DNA of 45,661 nt from Halobacteriales archaeon QS_8_65_32 (GCA_003022925.1 PXRY01000104.1:1-45661); one strand, 5' to 3'. Shown: positions 1 to 8,918, counted from the stretch's first letter. Numbers and translations: made by a program. The notes: generated from the sequence alone by a model not told the origin.

Positions 1-1
1 C

Positions 2-772
2 CGCGTCGTGAGCATCGTCGGCTCCGGCCCCCGCGTCGAGTACGATCTCACTGTTTCAGGTGATCTCGAAAAGAGCACCGCCAACGGCGGGTCGATCAAT
101 AGCGGCGACGAGATCGATGGCTCGACGGCTTCGGGTGCCGTCGGCGGCGGCACCGATTCCTATGGCTTTTCAGGCGAACTCACCGACCTCAGCGTGAGCG
201 ACGCCAGTGCCGTTACGATCTACGTCGACGGCGAGGCAGTCGACCCCGCGCAGTTCGGTCCCGAACGATCGATCAGCATCGTCGGCAGCGGCCCGCGCGC
301 CGAGTACGACTTCACGGTTAGCGGTGAGTTGGAAAAGACCACCGCTAGAAATGGATCGATCAATAGCGGCGACGAGATTTCGGGATCGAGCGCCGCGGGA
401 TACGTCCTTGGCGGCACCGATTCCTATGGCTTTTCGGGCGACGTGACGGCGTTCACCGTCGACGATCCGAGCGCCGTTGCGGTGTACGTCGATGGCGAGG
501 AGGTCGCTCTCGGCGAACCGGCCGACCGCGAGATCACCGTTTCGAATCGGCCGTACGATCAGCCGGCGACCTATCGGTTCGACGTGTCGGGCACGCTCGA
601 AGCCACCGACAGCGTGAACTTCCCCGACGGCGACAGCATCGACGGATCGACCGCGAACGGGCGGGTCAACCAGGGGTCGGACACCTACCGCTTCTCCGGC
701 GAGGTGCTGACCTTCGACAACGACGGGCCGGTGGAAGTGATCGTCGACGGCGAAACCAGGCAGTCATCGTAG
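2..772 (+). CDS. secreted/surface tandem-repeat protein, C-terminal part (5' end outside window)
   Basis: The reading frame is open to the window edge, so the true start lies upstream; the GTG at 8 is probably internal. What is visible is three repeats of about 87 residues. Each begins with an I-V/S-V-G-S-G-P-R-like strand, continues through SGxLE, GSxxxSGDEIxGS and a GGTDSYGFSG box, and ends in VYVDGEEV or VIVDGE. Repeat starts are near 8, 272 and 533. The composition is acidic, rich in Gly, Ser and Asp and free of Cys, which suits an extracellular beta-rich module. Similar repeats occur at the C-terminus of haloarchaeal secreted hydrolases and surface proteins, but no catalytic domain is visible here, so no enzymatic role is assigned. 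Confidence 0.75.
   Translation, partial: RVVSIVGSGPRVEYDLTVSGDLEKSTANGGSINSGDEIDGSTASGAVGGGTDSYGFSGELTDLSVSDASAVTIYVDGEAVDPAQFGPERSISIVGSGPRAEYDFTVSGELEKTTARNGSINSGDEISGSSAAGYVLGGTDSYGFSGDVTAFTVDDPSAVAVYVDGEEVALGEPADREITVSNRPYDQPATYRFDVSGTLEATDSVNFPDGDSIDGSTANGRVNQGSDTYRFSGEVLTFDNDGPVEVIVDGETRQSS
8..772 (+). repeat. three in-frame tandem repeats of 87-88 codons
   Basis: Units start near 8, 272 and 533 (periods 264 and 261 nt). Units 1 and 2 are much closer to each other than to unit 3; a stretch of about 25 nt encoding GGTDSYGF is identical at about 147-171 and 412-436. This points to recent duplication or gene conversion between units 1 and 2. Confidence 0.75.
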
Positions 773-896
773 GTACCCGACGCCGAGGGACGGCTACCCC
801 GTGTCTCGACTTCGGTCCACACGTGAGTCGAGAACGACTGATGAGGCCGACACAGGCAGCCGGAAAGCACTTGTAGAGCCGTGAACGCGTCCGTTC

Positions 897-2837
897 ATGG
901 TCGGGGTAGTCGGCGGGACGGGGATGGGGACGAGGGGTACGCTCGACGGGATGGCCGCGCCGATGCGTCGCGAGCCCTGGTACGGGTTCGAGACGTTCGA
1001 GGAAGCGGACCTCGGGCTCGGGTTCGTCCACCACGGGAAGAAAGACCCCCCCGGACGGACGAGCTGGCACGGCGGCGGTCGCGCCGGCGTCGTCCACGGG
1101 GCGATCACTAATCGCGCCGAACTCGGCTGGGATCGGACCGAACTGTTCCGGCGGGTCTTCGACGCTCCGGCCGAAACGCTCGCGGCGCTCGAAGGACCCT
1201 TCCTGCTCGCCGCCATCGACCGCCATACCGATCGGATCGTACTGGGAACGGACAAACTCGCCAGCCGACCGTGTTACTACATCTCCGAAAGCACCGACGA
1301 GGAGCCATTCTCCTTTGGCTCGGAGGTCAAAGCGGTCCTTTCCCGCGTTGGCGACCGGACCGTCGACGAGCAGGCCGTGAGCGATATGCTGTTGATGGGG
1401 TACGTCTGGGGCGAAAAAACGCTCGTCCGCGAGGTACGCGCGATGTTGCCCGCGACCGTGCTCGAACACCGGGACGGGGAGGTCTCGACCGAACGATACT
1501 GGTCACCCGGGTTCGAAGCATCCGATAGCCCGACGTACAGCCGGGACCTCGTCGAAAAGTACCGCCGGACGGTCGATGACGTCGCGGCGACGATCGGAAG
1601 CGGGGAGACGAGCAGCGGGGACGTCGGCGTCTGGCTCTCGGGCGGGCTCGACAGCCGGGCGCTGGTCGGCCAGTTGCGCCGGACGTTCCCCGCCGCTCCC
1701 GGAAACGAGGAACACGGCGACCACGACGACGACCGTGACCGCAACGGCGACCGTGGCCGCAGCCGTGATCGCCTGCGGGGCTACACGTACGACATCCCGA
1801 AGGGGTGGCGCGAGCCGCGAATCGCCCGGCGAGTCGCAAATCGCCTCGACCTCAACCTGACCGATCTCGGTATCACTCCCGAAGGGTTTCTCGCGGCGAT
1901 GGACGAGGGCGTCTCGCTCACCGACGGGATGTTGCGCTGGAGCGTCTTCATCCCGATCACGACGGTTTCGGATATTCCGTCCGAGGAAGTAGACATCGTG
2001 TTCGAAGCCGCCGGCCAAGGGCCGGTGATGGGCGATTACCTGACGCGACACCACCTTACCGCGTACGCCTCCGCGGCCGAGGCGATGTACCGGAAGGAAC
2101 ACGCCGTCCCCGCCGAGCACGTCCGCCAGGTCATGGGCGGCGCGGTCGACCCGGTAGCGACCTTCGAGGCCGAAGCCGCTCGGAGCGACGAGCGAACCCC
2201 ACGGGCGAAGACGTTAGACGCCCACTTCAGGAACTACTACCCCCGCCAGCAGTTCGCCAACAACCCGATCGCACGCCGGCGACACGCGGTGCGCGTCTCC
2301 TACGTGGACGGCGACCTGTTGAGCCACGCTGCTTCGATGCCGCTATCGCTTCGGCCCGGGGCGATCCCGTTCACGAAGGGGAAGATACCGACCGCCACCA
2401 CGAAACCGAAACTCGACCTGGTGGGCGCGATCGATCCCTCGCTTACGGATATCCCCTACGAGCGCACGCTCGTCGCCCCGGAATACCCGCTGTGGGCCCA
2501 CACCGCAGGGTTCGTGCTCGCTTCCCTGCTGAAGAAACGAAAATTCGACGAGCAGTTCGGCGGCGGTCGCCTCCCCGACGAGTGGTATCGCACCCACGCC
2601 GAGTTCAGAGAACGGATCGACGAACTCCTCGGCCGCGCCTGCGAACGGTCCTTCTTCGATGGCGAGGAGATCCGCCGGCTCCGGCGCGAACACTTGGCGG
2701 GAGAGGACCACCACGTGAACACGACGCTCGCGGCGGTCTCGACCGTCGAGCTGTGGATCGGGACATACGTCGACGACGCGACCCGCCCGACCGAACGGGC
2801 CGGCCCCGCCGTACCCGAGCGCGACGGCGAACTCTGA
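897..2837 (+). CDS. asparagine synthetase (AsnB)-family protein lacking the glutaminase Cys
   Basis: This 646-residue protein has the two-domain AsnB layout. Residues 1-200 are an Ntn-type glutamine amidotransferase domain. From about residue 215 there is an ATP-pyrophosphatase synthetase domain with the PPi-loop SGGLDS at 248-253. The family normally starts Met-Cys-Gly, with Cys2 as glutaminase nucleophile; here the start reads MVGVVGG, so the nucleophile is Val. A synthetase using free ammonia, or one making another amide or lactam as beta-lactam synthetases do, is therefore as likely as true asparagine synthesis. An Asp/Arg/His-rich insertion (about residues 267-295) follows the PPi loop. 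The start fits a leaderless transcript with a weak AT element near 868-876. The acceptor substrate cannot be told from sequence. Confidence 0.8.
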   Translation: MVGVVGGTGMGTRGTLDGMAAPMRREPWYGFETFEEADLGLGFVHHGKKDPPGRTSWHGGGRAGVVHGAITNRAELGWDRTELFRRVFDAPAETLAALEGPFLLAAIDRHTDRIVLGTDKLASRPCYYISESTDEEPFSFGSEVKAVLSRVGDRTVDEQAVSDMLLMGYVWGEKTLVREVRAMLPATVLEHRDGEVSTERYWSPGFEASDSPTYSRDLVEKYRRTVDDVAATIGSGETSSGDVGVWLSGGLDSRALVGQLRRTFPAAPGNEEHGDHDDDRDRNGDRGRSRDRLRGYTYDIPKGWREPRIARRVANRLDLNLTDLGITPEGFLAAMDEGVSLTDGMLRWSVFIPITTVSDIPSEEVDIVFEAAGQGPVMGDYLTRHHLTAYASAAEAMYRKEHAVPAEHVRQVMGGAVDPVATFEAEAARSDERTPRAKTLDAHFRNYYPRQQFANNPIARRRHAVRVSYVDGDLLSHAASMPLSLRPGAIPFTKGKIPTATTKPKLDLVGAIDPSLTDIPYERTLVAPEYPLWAHTAGFVLASLLKKRKFDEQFGGGRLPDEWYRTHAEFRERIDELLGRACERSFFDGEEIRRLRREHLAGEDHHVNTTLAAVSTVELWIGTYVDDATRPTERAGPAVPERDGEL

Positions 2838-2895
2838 AGCGGGAACGCGGCCGTTCGCTGTCAGTAAGCGACGACCGCTGACGTTCTCGGTCCGG

Positions 2896-4359
2896 TCACC
2901 GATCGAACGGGTCGTCGAGGACGATCGTCTGCGCCCGGTCGGGACCGACGCCGATAGCGGCGATCGGAACCCCGACCTCCTCGGAGACGAACTCCACGTA
3001 CGCCCGGGCTTTTGCGGGCAGCGCCTCGTAGCCCTTCTCGACGACGGCGCCCCAGTCGGTGTCGGACCACCCTTCGAGTTCTTCGTACTGTGGCTCACAC
3101 GCCGCCCACCGTTCGGTCGTAGCGGGGACCGTTTCGCGGGTCTCGCCCTCTATGTCGTAGCGCACGCACACCTGCACCGTATCCATTCCGGCGAGCGTAT
3201 CGACGTGGTTGATCGCAAGCCCGGAGAAGGAACTCGCCCGGGCGGCGTGGCGGAGCATCGGGAGATCGAGCCAGCCGACGCGGCGGGGGCGGCCCGTCAC
3301 TGTTCCGTACTCACCGCCGGCCTCGCGGATGTGGGTCGCGAGCCGTTCGTCGGCCGCGTCGCCGTCCTGTCCGTTGGCCTCGCCGACCTCGTCGGCGGAT
3401 TCGCCACCGTACCCGGGCGTCTGGCCCTTAACGCCGCCTAACTCGGTCGGCAACGGGCCAGTGCCGACCCGCGAGAGGTAGGCTTTCATTACGCCGATCA
3501 CCGCACCGTCCCCGACGACCGCCGGGCCGAGGCCGCTACCCACCGCCGCGCCACCCGCAGTCGGGTTCGAGGAGGTGACGAAGGGGTAGTTCCCGTGATC
3601 GACGTCGAGAAGCGTGCCCTGTGCGCCCTCGAAGAGGATCTCCGCGCCGGCGTCGCGCTTCGTGGTCAAGAACGCGCCGGCGTCGATCGTCATGTCCCTG
3701 TCGGCCAGGCGCTCGCCATACCGACGGTATTCGCCGTAGAGCCGACCGATGTCGAAGGCGTCGCCCGTCTCGACGCCGAAGACCGACTCGGCGAGTGCAC
3801 GTTTCTGCGGAACGACGTACTCCAAGCGATCGCGCAACACGTCGGGATCGAGCAGGTCCCCGATCCTGATGCCGCGGCGGCCGGCTCTGTCCTCGTAGGT
3901 CGGGCCGATTCCCTTCCCAGTGGTACCGATGTCGAAGTCGCTGTCCGCTTTCGTCCGTTCCTCGATCCCATCGAGTTCGCGGTGATACGGGAAGATAACG
4001 TGTGCACGCTTGGCTACCCGTACGTCCGGATCGAGACCGCGCTCGCGGAGCCTCTCGATTTCGGCAAAGAGCGTCTCCGGATTGACCACACAACCGTTGC
4101 CGAGCACGCCGGTTTTCCCCCGGATGACGCCGCTGGGGACGAGCGAGAGCTTGTATTCCGTACTCACGTCGGAGGCGGTCTCAGTGCTCGCCGTCGCGGT
4201 CCCGCCATCGGCCGTAGCAGTTCCTCCGCTGACGACGGTATGCCCGGCGTTGTCCCCGCCCTGGTACCGGACGACGATATCGGCCGCCTCGCTCCAGCGA
4301 TCGACGATCCCACCCTTGCCCTCGTCGCCCAACTGCGAGCCGACGATCGTCACGACCAT
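2896..4359 (-). CDS. purA: adenylosuccinate synthase
   Basis: Catalyses GTP-dependent joining of IMP and aspartate to adenylosuccinate, the first committed step to AMP, in the cytosol. Landmarks are GSQLGDEGKGG at residues 8-18 (phosphate/IMP loop), GGDNAGHTVV, GTTGKGIGPTYEDR, FEGAQGTLLDVDHG, the GRPRRVGWLD segment and GVGPDRAQTI at the C-terminus. The frame is open upstream to 4599, but homology begins at the ATG at 4359; an ATG at 4386 is the alternative. At 487 residues it is longer than the usual 430-450. Two hydrophilic insertions explain this: a T/A/S-rich one after GHTVV (about nt 4165-4235) and a G/E/D-rich one after LPTEL (about nt 3350-3440). It is convergent with the AsnB-like gene, 58 nt away. 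Confidence 0.95.
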   Translation of the reverse strand: MVVTIVGSQLGDEGKGGIVDRWSEAADIVVRYQGGDNAGHTVVSGGTATADGGTATASTETASDVSTEYKLSLVPSGVIRGKTGVLGNGCVVNPETLFAEIERLRERGLDPDVRVAKRAHVIFPYHRELDGIEERTKADSDFDIGTTGKGIGPTYEDRAGRRGIRIGDLLDPDVLRDRLEYVVPQKRALAESVFGVETGDAFDIGRLYGEYRRYGERLADRDMTIDAGAFLTTKRDAGAEILFEGAQGTLLDVDHGNYPFVTSSNPTAGGAAVGSGLGPAVVGDGAVIGVMKAYLSRVGTGPLPTELGGVKGQTPGYGGESADEVGEANGQDGDAADERLATHIREAGGEYGTVTGRPRRVGWLDLPMLRHAARASSFSGLAINHVDTLAGMDTVQVCVRYDIEGETRETVPATTERWAACEPQYEELEGWSDTDWGAVVEKGYEALPAKARAYVEFVSEEVGVPIAAIGVGPDRAQTIVLDDPFDR

Positions 4360-4617
4360 GCCGCCCGTTTCCCCCGCCCGGTGCATACCGATTACGATCC
4401 GTTCGCTGGTCGGCCACGGTCGGCTATCGCGGGCCGAACGGCCGATTCCGGGGCGATATCGGCACGAGACCGTCACCGGAGATCGGGCCGTCGGTCCGCC
4501 GGTCGCAGCGCGGGGCCGGGATCGATTCGCGATCGGGAACGGTGGAACCCGGGCGAAGCCACGTGGTAACAAACGTCTTGTACGACCCGCGTCGATCAAC
4601 CGATGGGAGGAGGGGAC

Positions 4618-4938
4618 GTGAGCGACTCACGACGAACCGAGATACCGACGTGTCCGATCTGTGCATCGCGTCGCGTCGCCCAGGCGGCCGTCATGCGTAG
4701 CGACTATCGGTGCCCGGACTGCAGTGCCCTGTTCGACGCCGGGGGCCGAGTCATCGCCGATCCGCGGCCGTGGGTCGACCCACGAACGCGCGCCGATCGG
4801 GCGACACGGAACGGCACCGAACCGGACGACCGAACCGATCGGACCGATCGAAGCGGTTCATCCGATCCGACCGATCCGATCGACGGGACCGGATCGACGA
4901 ACGCAGGGCGAGCGAACCGATCGAACCGGCCGAACTGA
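4618..4938 (+). CDS. small CPxC-type zinc-ribbon protein with low-complexity tail
   Basis: A short protein with two Cys pairs, CPIC and CPDC, 20-odd residues apart in the N-terminal 40 residues. This makes a single zinc ribbon of the kind common in small haloarchaeal proteins. After about residue 50 the chain is a low-complexity T/D/R/S/N tail encoded by repeated GACCGATC-like words. The start chosen is GTG at 4618, because GGGAGGAGGGG lies just upstream with good Shine-Dalgarno spacing; an ATG at 4603 in the same frame is the alternative. It is divergent from purA. Function unknown; nucleic-acid or protein binding is only a guess from the fold. Confidence 0.6.
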   Translation: MSDSRRTEIPTCPICASRRVAQAAVMRSDYRCPDCSALFDAGGRVIADPRPWVDPRTRADRATRNGTEPDDRTDRTDRSGSSDPTDPIDGTGSTNAGRANRSNRPN

Positions 4939-5110
4939 ACGGGACGGTCGGGCGGGCGACGCTCGCGGAACCGACGAAGCGGGGCACTGGGAACCGAAGC
5001 GGACTCGAATCGTGCACGACGCCGGGCGAGCGTGCGGACCGAACCAGAGCGAAAGCACGGAGCGACGGTGACGGAAATCGGTGCCGGTTTATCACCGCGA
5101 GAAGGGAACC

Positions 5111-5118
5111 TTTAAAAA
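5111..5118 (+). promoter_or_regulatory. TATA box of the HTH gene at 5144
   Basis: TTTAAAAA is centred about 30 nt before the ATG at 5144, in otherwise GC-rich DNA. This spacing predicts a leaderless or nearly leaderless transcript and rules against the in-frame upstream start at 5081. Confidence 0.65.
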
Positions 5119-5143
5119 CTTCAATTACGAGTTAACAAGTGCC

Positions 5144-5449
5144 ATGATAGACCGGCTAGAGAAAGAAGTCGACATGTTAGAACGTCACTTGGAAGTTCTG
5201 CGGATGGTGATCGACAGCGAACCGATCGGGATCGTGAAGATGTCGAACGAGACGGGCTACCCCCATCATAAGGTCCGGTACTCGCTTCGCGTGCTCGAAG
5301 AGGAGACACTGATCGAACCGTCCAGTCAGGGCGCGATCACCACCGACCGGACCGCCGAGTTCGTCAGCGACTTGGACGGGAAAGTCAATAACGTGATCGA
5401 GAAACTCGAAGGCATGAAGATCGAAAACGCCGCCGAAATCGAGTCGTAG
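5144..5449 (+). CDS. small winged-helix transcriptional regulator
   Basis: A 101-residue protein. Residues 1-25 form a charged helix (MIDRLEKEVDMLERHLEVLR). A winged-helix segment follows (IGIVKMSNETGYPHHKVRYSLRVLEEETLIEPSSQGAITT), then a C-terminal helix with coiled-coil character. It resembles small conserved haloarchaeal HTH proteins whose target genes are not known to me. The frame extends upstream to 5081, but the TATA box at 5111-5118 falls inside that extension, so 5144 is preferred. It is a single gene with no clear operon partner; DNA binding is inferred from the fold. Confidence 0.8.
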   Translation: MIDRLEKEVDMLERHLEVLRMVIDSEPIGIVKMSNETGYPHHKVRYSLRVLEEETLIEPSSQGAITTDRTAEFVSDLDGKVNNVIEKLEGMKIENAAEIES

Positions 5450-5550
5450 TCACGAACGGCCCGCTTGTGCCGTCTCGTCGGAGCGCTTCGAGACTCGCCT
5501 GGAGGAGTTCGCTATCCGGTCCGGTCGGCGACGAGGCGTTTCAGTACCGT

Positions 5551-6176
5551 TCACTCGGTTTTCCGGAGGTGATTTGAGGCGGTGCTCGGCGCACAATCGG
5601 CGGCGGCCGCGACCTCACGGAGCGTCGCCGTCCGGGGGGTGTCGTAGTAGCCGAGTTCGACGGCGGTTCCCAGAACGGCGAGTTGGCGATCCGTCACCCC
5701 CTCGGTGATCGTCCCGTAGCGATGATCGTACTCGCCGAGGCGCTCGACCGTCATGTCGATCGCGGCCGAAAGACCCTCTAACAACGCGCGCAGGTCGGCC
5801 GCCCCGCCGACGATCGCACAGCCCATGACGCTCGCCGCGTCGTACGTGATCGGCGGGACGACGACGAGGTCACGACGGGCGAACGCCGCGCGCCAGCGCT
5901 CGTCGGCCGCGCGAGTCTCCTGGCAGACATAGGCGTAGAACGACGTCTCGCTCACCGGCGTCAGGTCGTACCACGCGATCGAGTCCACCCCCTCGATCGC
6001 CCGCCGATAGGGGCTGATTTCCCCCTCGAAGTAAAAGAGCGCGTACTCGACGGCCGCCTCGCGACGGAGGTGCCAGCCAACAACTCCCCACGACGGATCG
6101 CGTCGGTCCGCCGGATGAACGCCATCGGGTGACGGAGGTCCCCCGGGAGGTCGAAGCGGGCCTCGAGATACCGCAT
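5551..6176 (-). pseudogene. HTH_10 (Bat-type) regulator interrupted by a 1-nt frameshift
   Basis: The two halves of one regulator lie in different frames. The N-terminal part begins MRYLEARFDLPGDLRHPMAF at 6176 and runs to RRGELLA. The remainder (WHLRREAAVEYALFYFEGE through the C-terminal HTH ending STASNHLRKTE) is in the next frame. Adding one nucleotide near 6076-6078 would restore GELLAWHLRRE, the expected join, and give about 208 residues, normal for the family. The HTH_10 block at the C-terminus (TDRQLAVLGTAVELGYYDTP, then REVAAAADCAPSTASNH) is intact. The gene is divergent from the P450 gene 85 nt away and would be the natural candidate to regulate it. Genuine decay and a sequencing error cannot be separated here. 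Confidence 0.8.
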
Positions 6177-6200
6177 CGCGTCGTCCGTACGGTATGTGTC

Positions 6201-6210
6201 GTATAAAGAG
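6201..6210 (-). promoter_or_regulatory. TATA box of the HTH_10 gene
   Basis: On the minus strand CTCTTTATAC sits about 28 nt before the ATG at 6176, which supports that start and a leaderless message. The promoter looks intact although the coding frame is broken. Confidence 0.6.
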
Positions 6211-6261
6211 GCTAACATCGACGACACAAGTCGGTTGCCGGAAGCGGACGAAACATGAGGT

Positions 6262-7737
6262 ATGGTGGGCACACCCGAGGAGACCGAGACGGCCGGAACG
6301 GCCGAGACGACGGTGACGGCGACAGCGACGACGGAAACGAGAGCATCGGAGCCCGGGGTGGCCGACGGAGTCAAGACGAGCGAGGGTCGGCGGCCGCCCA
6401 GGCTGGACGGGTGGCCGCTCGTCGGCAACACCGTTAGTTTCGTTTAGGACCCCTTTTCGTTCTACGATCGGCTGGCGGAGTACGGCGACGTGGTGAGTTA
6501 TTCGGTCGCGGGCCAACCCTTCTGTACCGTCTTGCACCCCGAGTACGTACGGCGGGTCTTGGTGACTGACGCGGAGCGCTACGGAGTGTGGCGCGCCGAG
6601 GAGTTCGGCGCGGACTTCGCGAGCGAGGGCGTGTTGATGACCGAGGGCGACCAGTGGCGTCGCCAGCGCAAAGCCCTCCAGCCGGCGTTCACGCTCGATC
6701 GCATCCGGTCGTACGCCGAGCCGATGGTCGACTTCGCCGCCGAGACGGTCGAGGAATGGGAAGACGGCGATCGGGTCTCCCTGAACCGGGACTTCTCCGC
6801 TCTCACGCTTCGAATCCTCGCAAAATCGCTGTTCGACATCGACATCGACATTGACGTCGCCGGGGAGGGTCGCGTTGTCACCGAGGCGGCGAGGGCGCTC
6901 AACGACCGCGCCGACGCGCGAAACCTCTCGGCATACCTCCCGATCTGGGTGCCAACGCCCGCGAACCGCCGGTACGGAAAGCGTATGAGTCGGTTCGAGA
7001 CGCTCGTCGACGGCCTGATCGACGCGCGGCGCGCCGCCGACCCCGAGCGCGAGGACCTGTTGAGCCTCCTGCTCGATGTGACGAATACCGGGAACACCGG
7101 AGACGAGGGAGGAGCGAGGTCGGGGATGACGGATCGGGAAATCCGCGATCAGTTGATCACTTTCCTGTTCGCCGGCCACGAAACGACCTCGCTGGCGCTG
7201 ACGTACGCCTTTCACTGTTTGGCGCGGTACCCCGGAAAGCGCGACCGACTTCGAGAGGAATTGGATGCGGAACTCGACAGCGACCCGTCGGTCGCCGACC
7301 TGCCCCGACTGACTTACACCGAGAAGGCGGTGAACGAGACCCTTCGGCTCTATCCACCGGCGTACGTGATCTTCCGGCAAGCGAACGAGGACGTCGAACT
7401 CGGCGGCTACGAGATCCCGGCGGGAACGCGGCTGACGCTTCCCCAGTTCGCGATTCAGACCGACGAGCGCTTTTTCGACGACCCCGACGAGTTCCGGCCG
7501 GAACGCTGGACGGCCGAATTCGAGGCGGATCTGCCCGACTACGCGCACTTCCCCTTCGGCGGCGGGCCGCGTCACTGCATCGGGATGCGATTCGCGAGTC
7601 TCGAATTACAGCTCGCCCTCGCGACGATCGCTCGAGGGACCGATCTCGAACTCCTCAGCGATCCGGACCCGGACCTGCGGATGTCGGCGACGCTCGCCCC
7701 GGTCGATGACATCGAGGCCCGCGTCCGAAAGCGGTAG
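6262..7737 (+). pseudogene. cytochrome P450 with an in-frame amber stop near the N-terminus
   Basis: Read through codon 62, this is a complete class I-style soluble P450 of 491 residues. It has the proline-rich start PPRLDGWPLVGNTVSF, the I-helix AGHETTS, the K-helix ETLRLYP and the haem loop FGGGPRHCIG with the axial ligand at Cys439. Codon 62 (6445-6447) is TAG, exactly where SFV and DPFSFYDRLAEYGDV should join; the frame is the same on both sides. Translation from the GTG at 6490 would give a 415-residue protein without the N-terminal helix and first strands, unlikely to fold normally. A 30-residue T/E/A-rich stretch precedes the P450 fold. Substrate and redox partner are unknown; the ferredoxin at 44889 is far away. 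Most likely a recent pseudogene or a base-call error. Confidence 0.8.
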
Positions 7738-7882
7738 CTCGAACTCGCGATCCGCCGCTCGACACTGCCCTTCCGCACGCGACCGCAAAGCGCGAGGAAC
7801 GAGAAATCGGTCGAGCGATCGAACGATCCGATCGGAGGGCAGCCGGCACAAGGGCTTAACCCGGGCCGGTCGGACGCCGGGT

Positions 7883-8737
7883 ATGACGGACTCGGACTGG
7901 GGCGACTGGCTCGTTCGTGCGATCGAGGAAGCGACCCCTGCGGGCGTCGCGATCTGGTATCTGGGCTGTAACGGCTTCGGGCTCAAGGGCGCGGGGGGAA
8001 CAACGCTCTTCATCGATCCGTATCTCGGGACCGGTGACCCGCCCCGAACGATCAGGATGCTCCCCGTGCCCTTCTCGCCGGCCGATATCACGGAGTGCGA
8101 CGCGATCTTCGCTACGCACGAACACACCGACCACGTCCACGGCCCGAGCCAGGGGCCGATCCTCGAAGCGACCGGCGCGAACTTCTATGGTCCCGACGAC
8201 TCGCTTTCGGTCGCGCGAAACGACGAGGAATGGCTCGCCGAATACGGTGTCGACGACGAACAGTTCGGTGAGGTCGAGGAAGGCGATTCGATCACCGTCG
8301 GCGAGTTTACGATCCACGTCGAACCCGCGGACGACCCGGACGCGACCCAGCCGGTCTCCTACGTTATTTCCCACGACGCCGGGACGTTTTTCCACGCGGG
8401 CGACGGGCGCGCGAGCGAGATTCTCGAAGACATCGGCGGCCGTTACGACCTCGATGTGGGGGCGATCGCGTTCGGGACCGTTGGACGAATCGAAGACAGC
8501 GAAACAGGGGATCGGAAACGGACCCGGTGGTACAACGACGAAAACCAAGTCGTCAAGGCCGCGAACCAGCTCGAACTCGATCGACTGTTGCCTACCCATT
8601 GGGACATGTGGAAGGGCCTCACCGCCGATCCGACCGTGTTGCACCGCCACGCGGCGAGTTTCCCGTACCCGCGCTCGCTCGAAATCGTCGAGATCGGCGA
8701 CCGGATCGACCTCGTAAGCGACGCTACTGGGCGTTGA
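7883..8737 (+). CDS. metallo-beta-lactamase-fold hydrolase, UlaG-like
   Basis: A 284-residue metal-dependent hydrolase. The metal motif THEHTDHVHG (His79, His81, Asp83, His84), a later FHAGDG and the C-terminal PTHWDMW are the ligand positions of the UlaG/L-ascorbate-6-phosphate lactonase-like branch of the fold. The N-terminus has the typical WYLGCNGFGLKGAGGTTLFI strand pair. The frame extends upstream to 7706, inside poor sequence; the ATG at 7883 follows a CTTAAC element by about 26 nt and begins the conserved part. The gene stands alone between the P450 and a long repeat-filled gap. A lactonase or phosphodiesterase role is possible; the sequence gives no substrate. Confidence 0.85.
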   Translation: MTDSDWGDWLVRAIEEATPAGVAIWYLGCNGFGLKGAGGTTLFIDPYLGTGDPPRTIRMLPVPFSPADITECDAIFATHEHTDHVHGPSQGPILEATGANFYGPDDSLSVARNDEEWLAEYGVDDEQFGEVEEGDSITVGEFTIHVEPADDPDATQPVSYVISHDAGTFFHAGDGRASEILEDIGGRYDLDVGAIAFGTVGRIEDSETGDRKRTRWYNDENQVVKAANQLELDRLLPTHWDMWKGLTADPTVLHRHAASFPYPRSLEIVEIGDRIDLVSDATGR

Positions 8738-8918
8738 GCGAGGGACGAGAAACGACGAGCGGGGCACAAGAACGCGGGCGACGGAGGCGAGCGCGACTGG
8801 ACGAGTGGCGTGACGGAAGAACGGAGTGAAAAGGGAAACGAGAGGACGAAGCGGGCCCCAACTCCGATGCGAGCCGGCGATGTCCGCTCGAGAATCGGAG
8901 GCCGGCAGAGACCGCTTT

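Noticed and set aside
6177-7575. Upstream part of the long minus-strand frame ending at 5551
   Set aside because: Above about 6080 it runs opposite the P450 gene and has no homology. Only its last 170 residues belong to the HTH_10 regulator.
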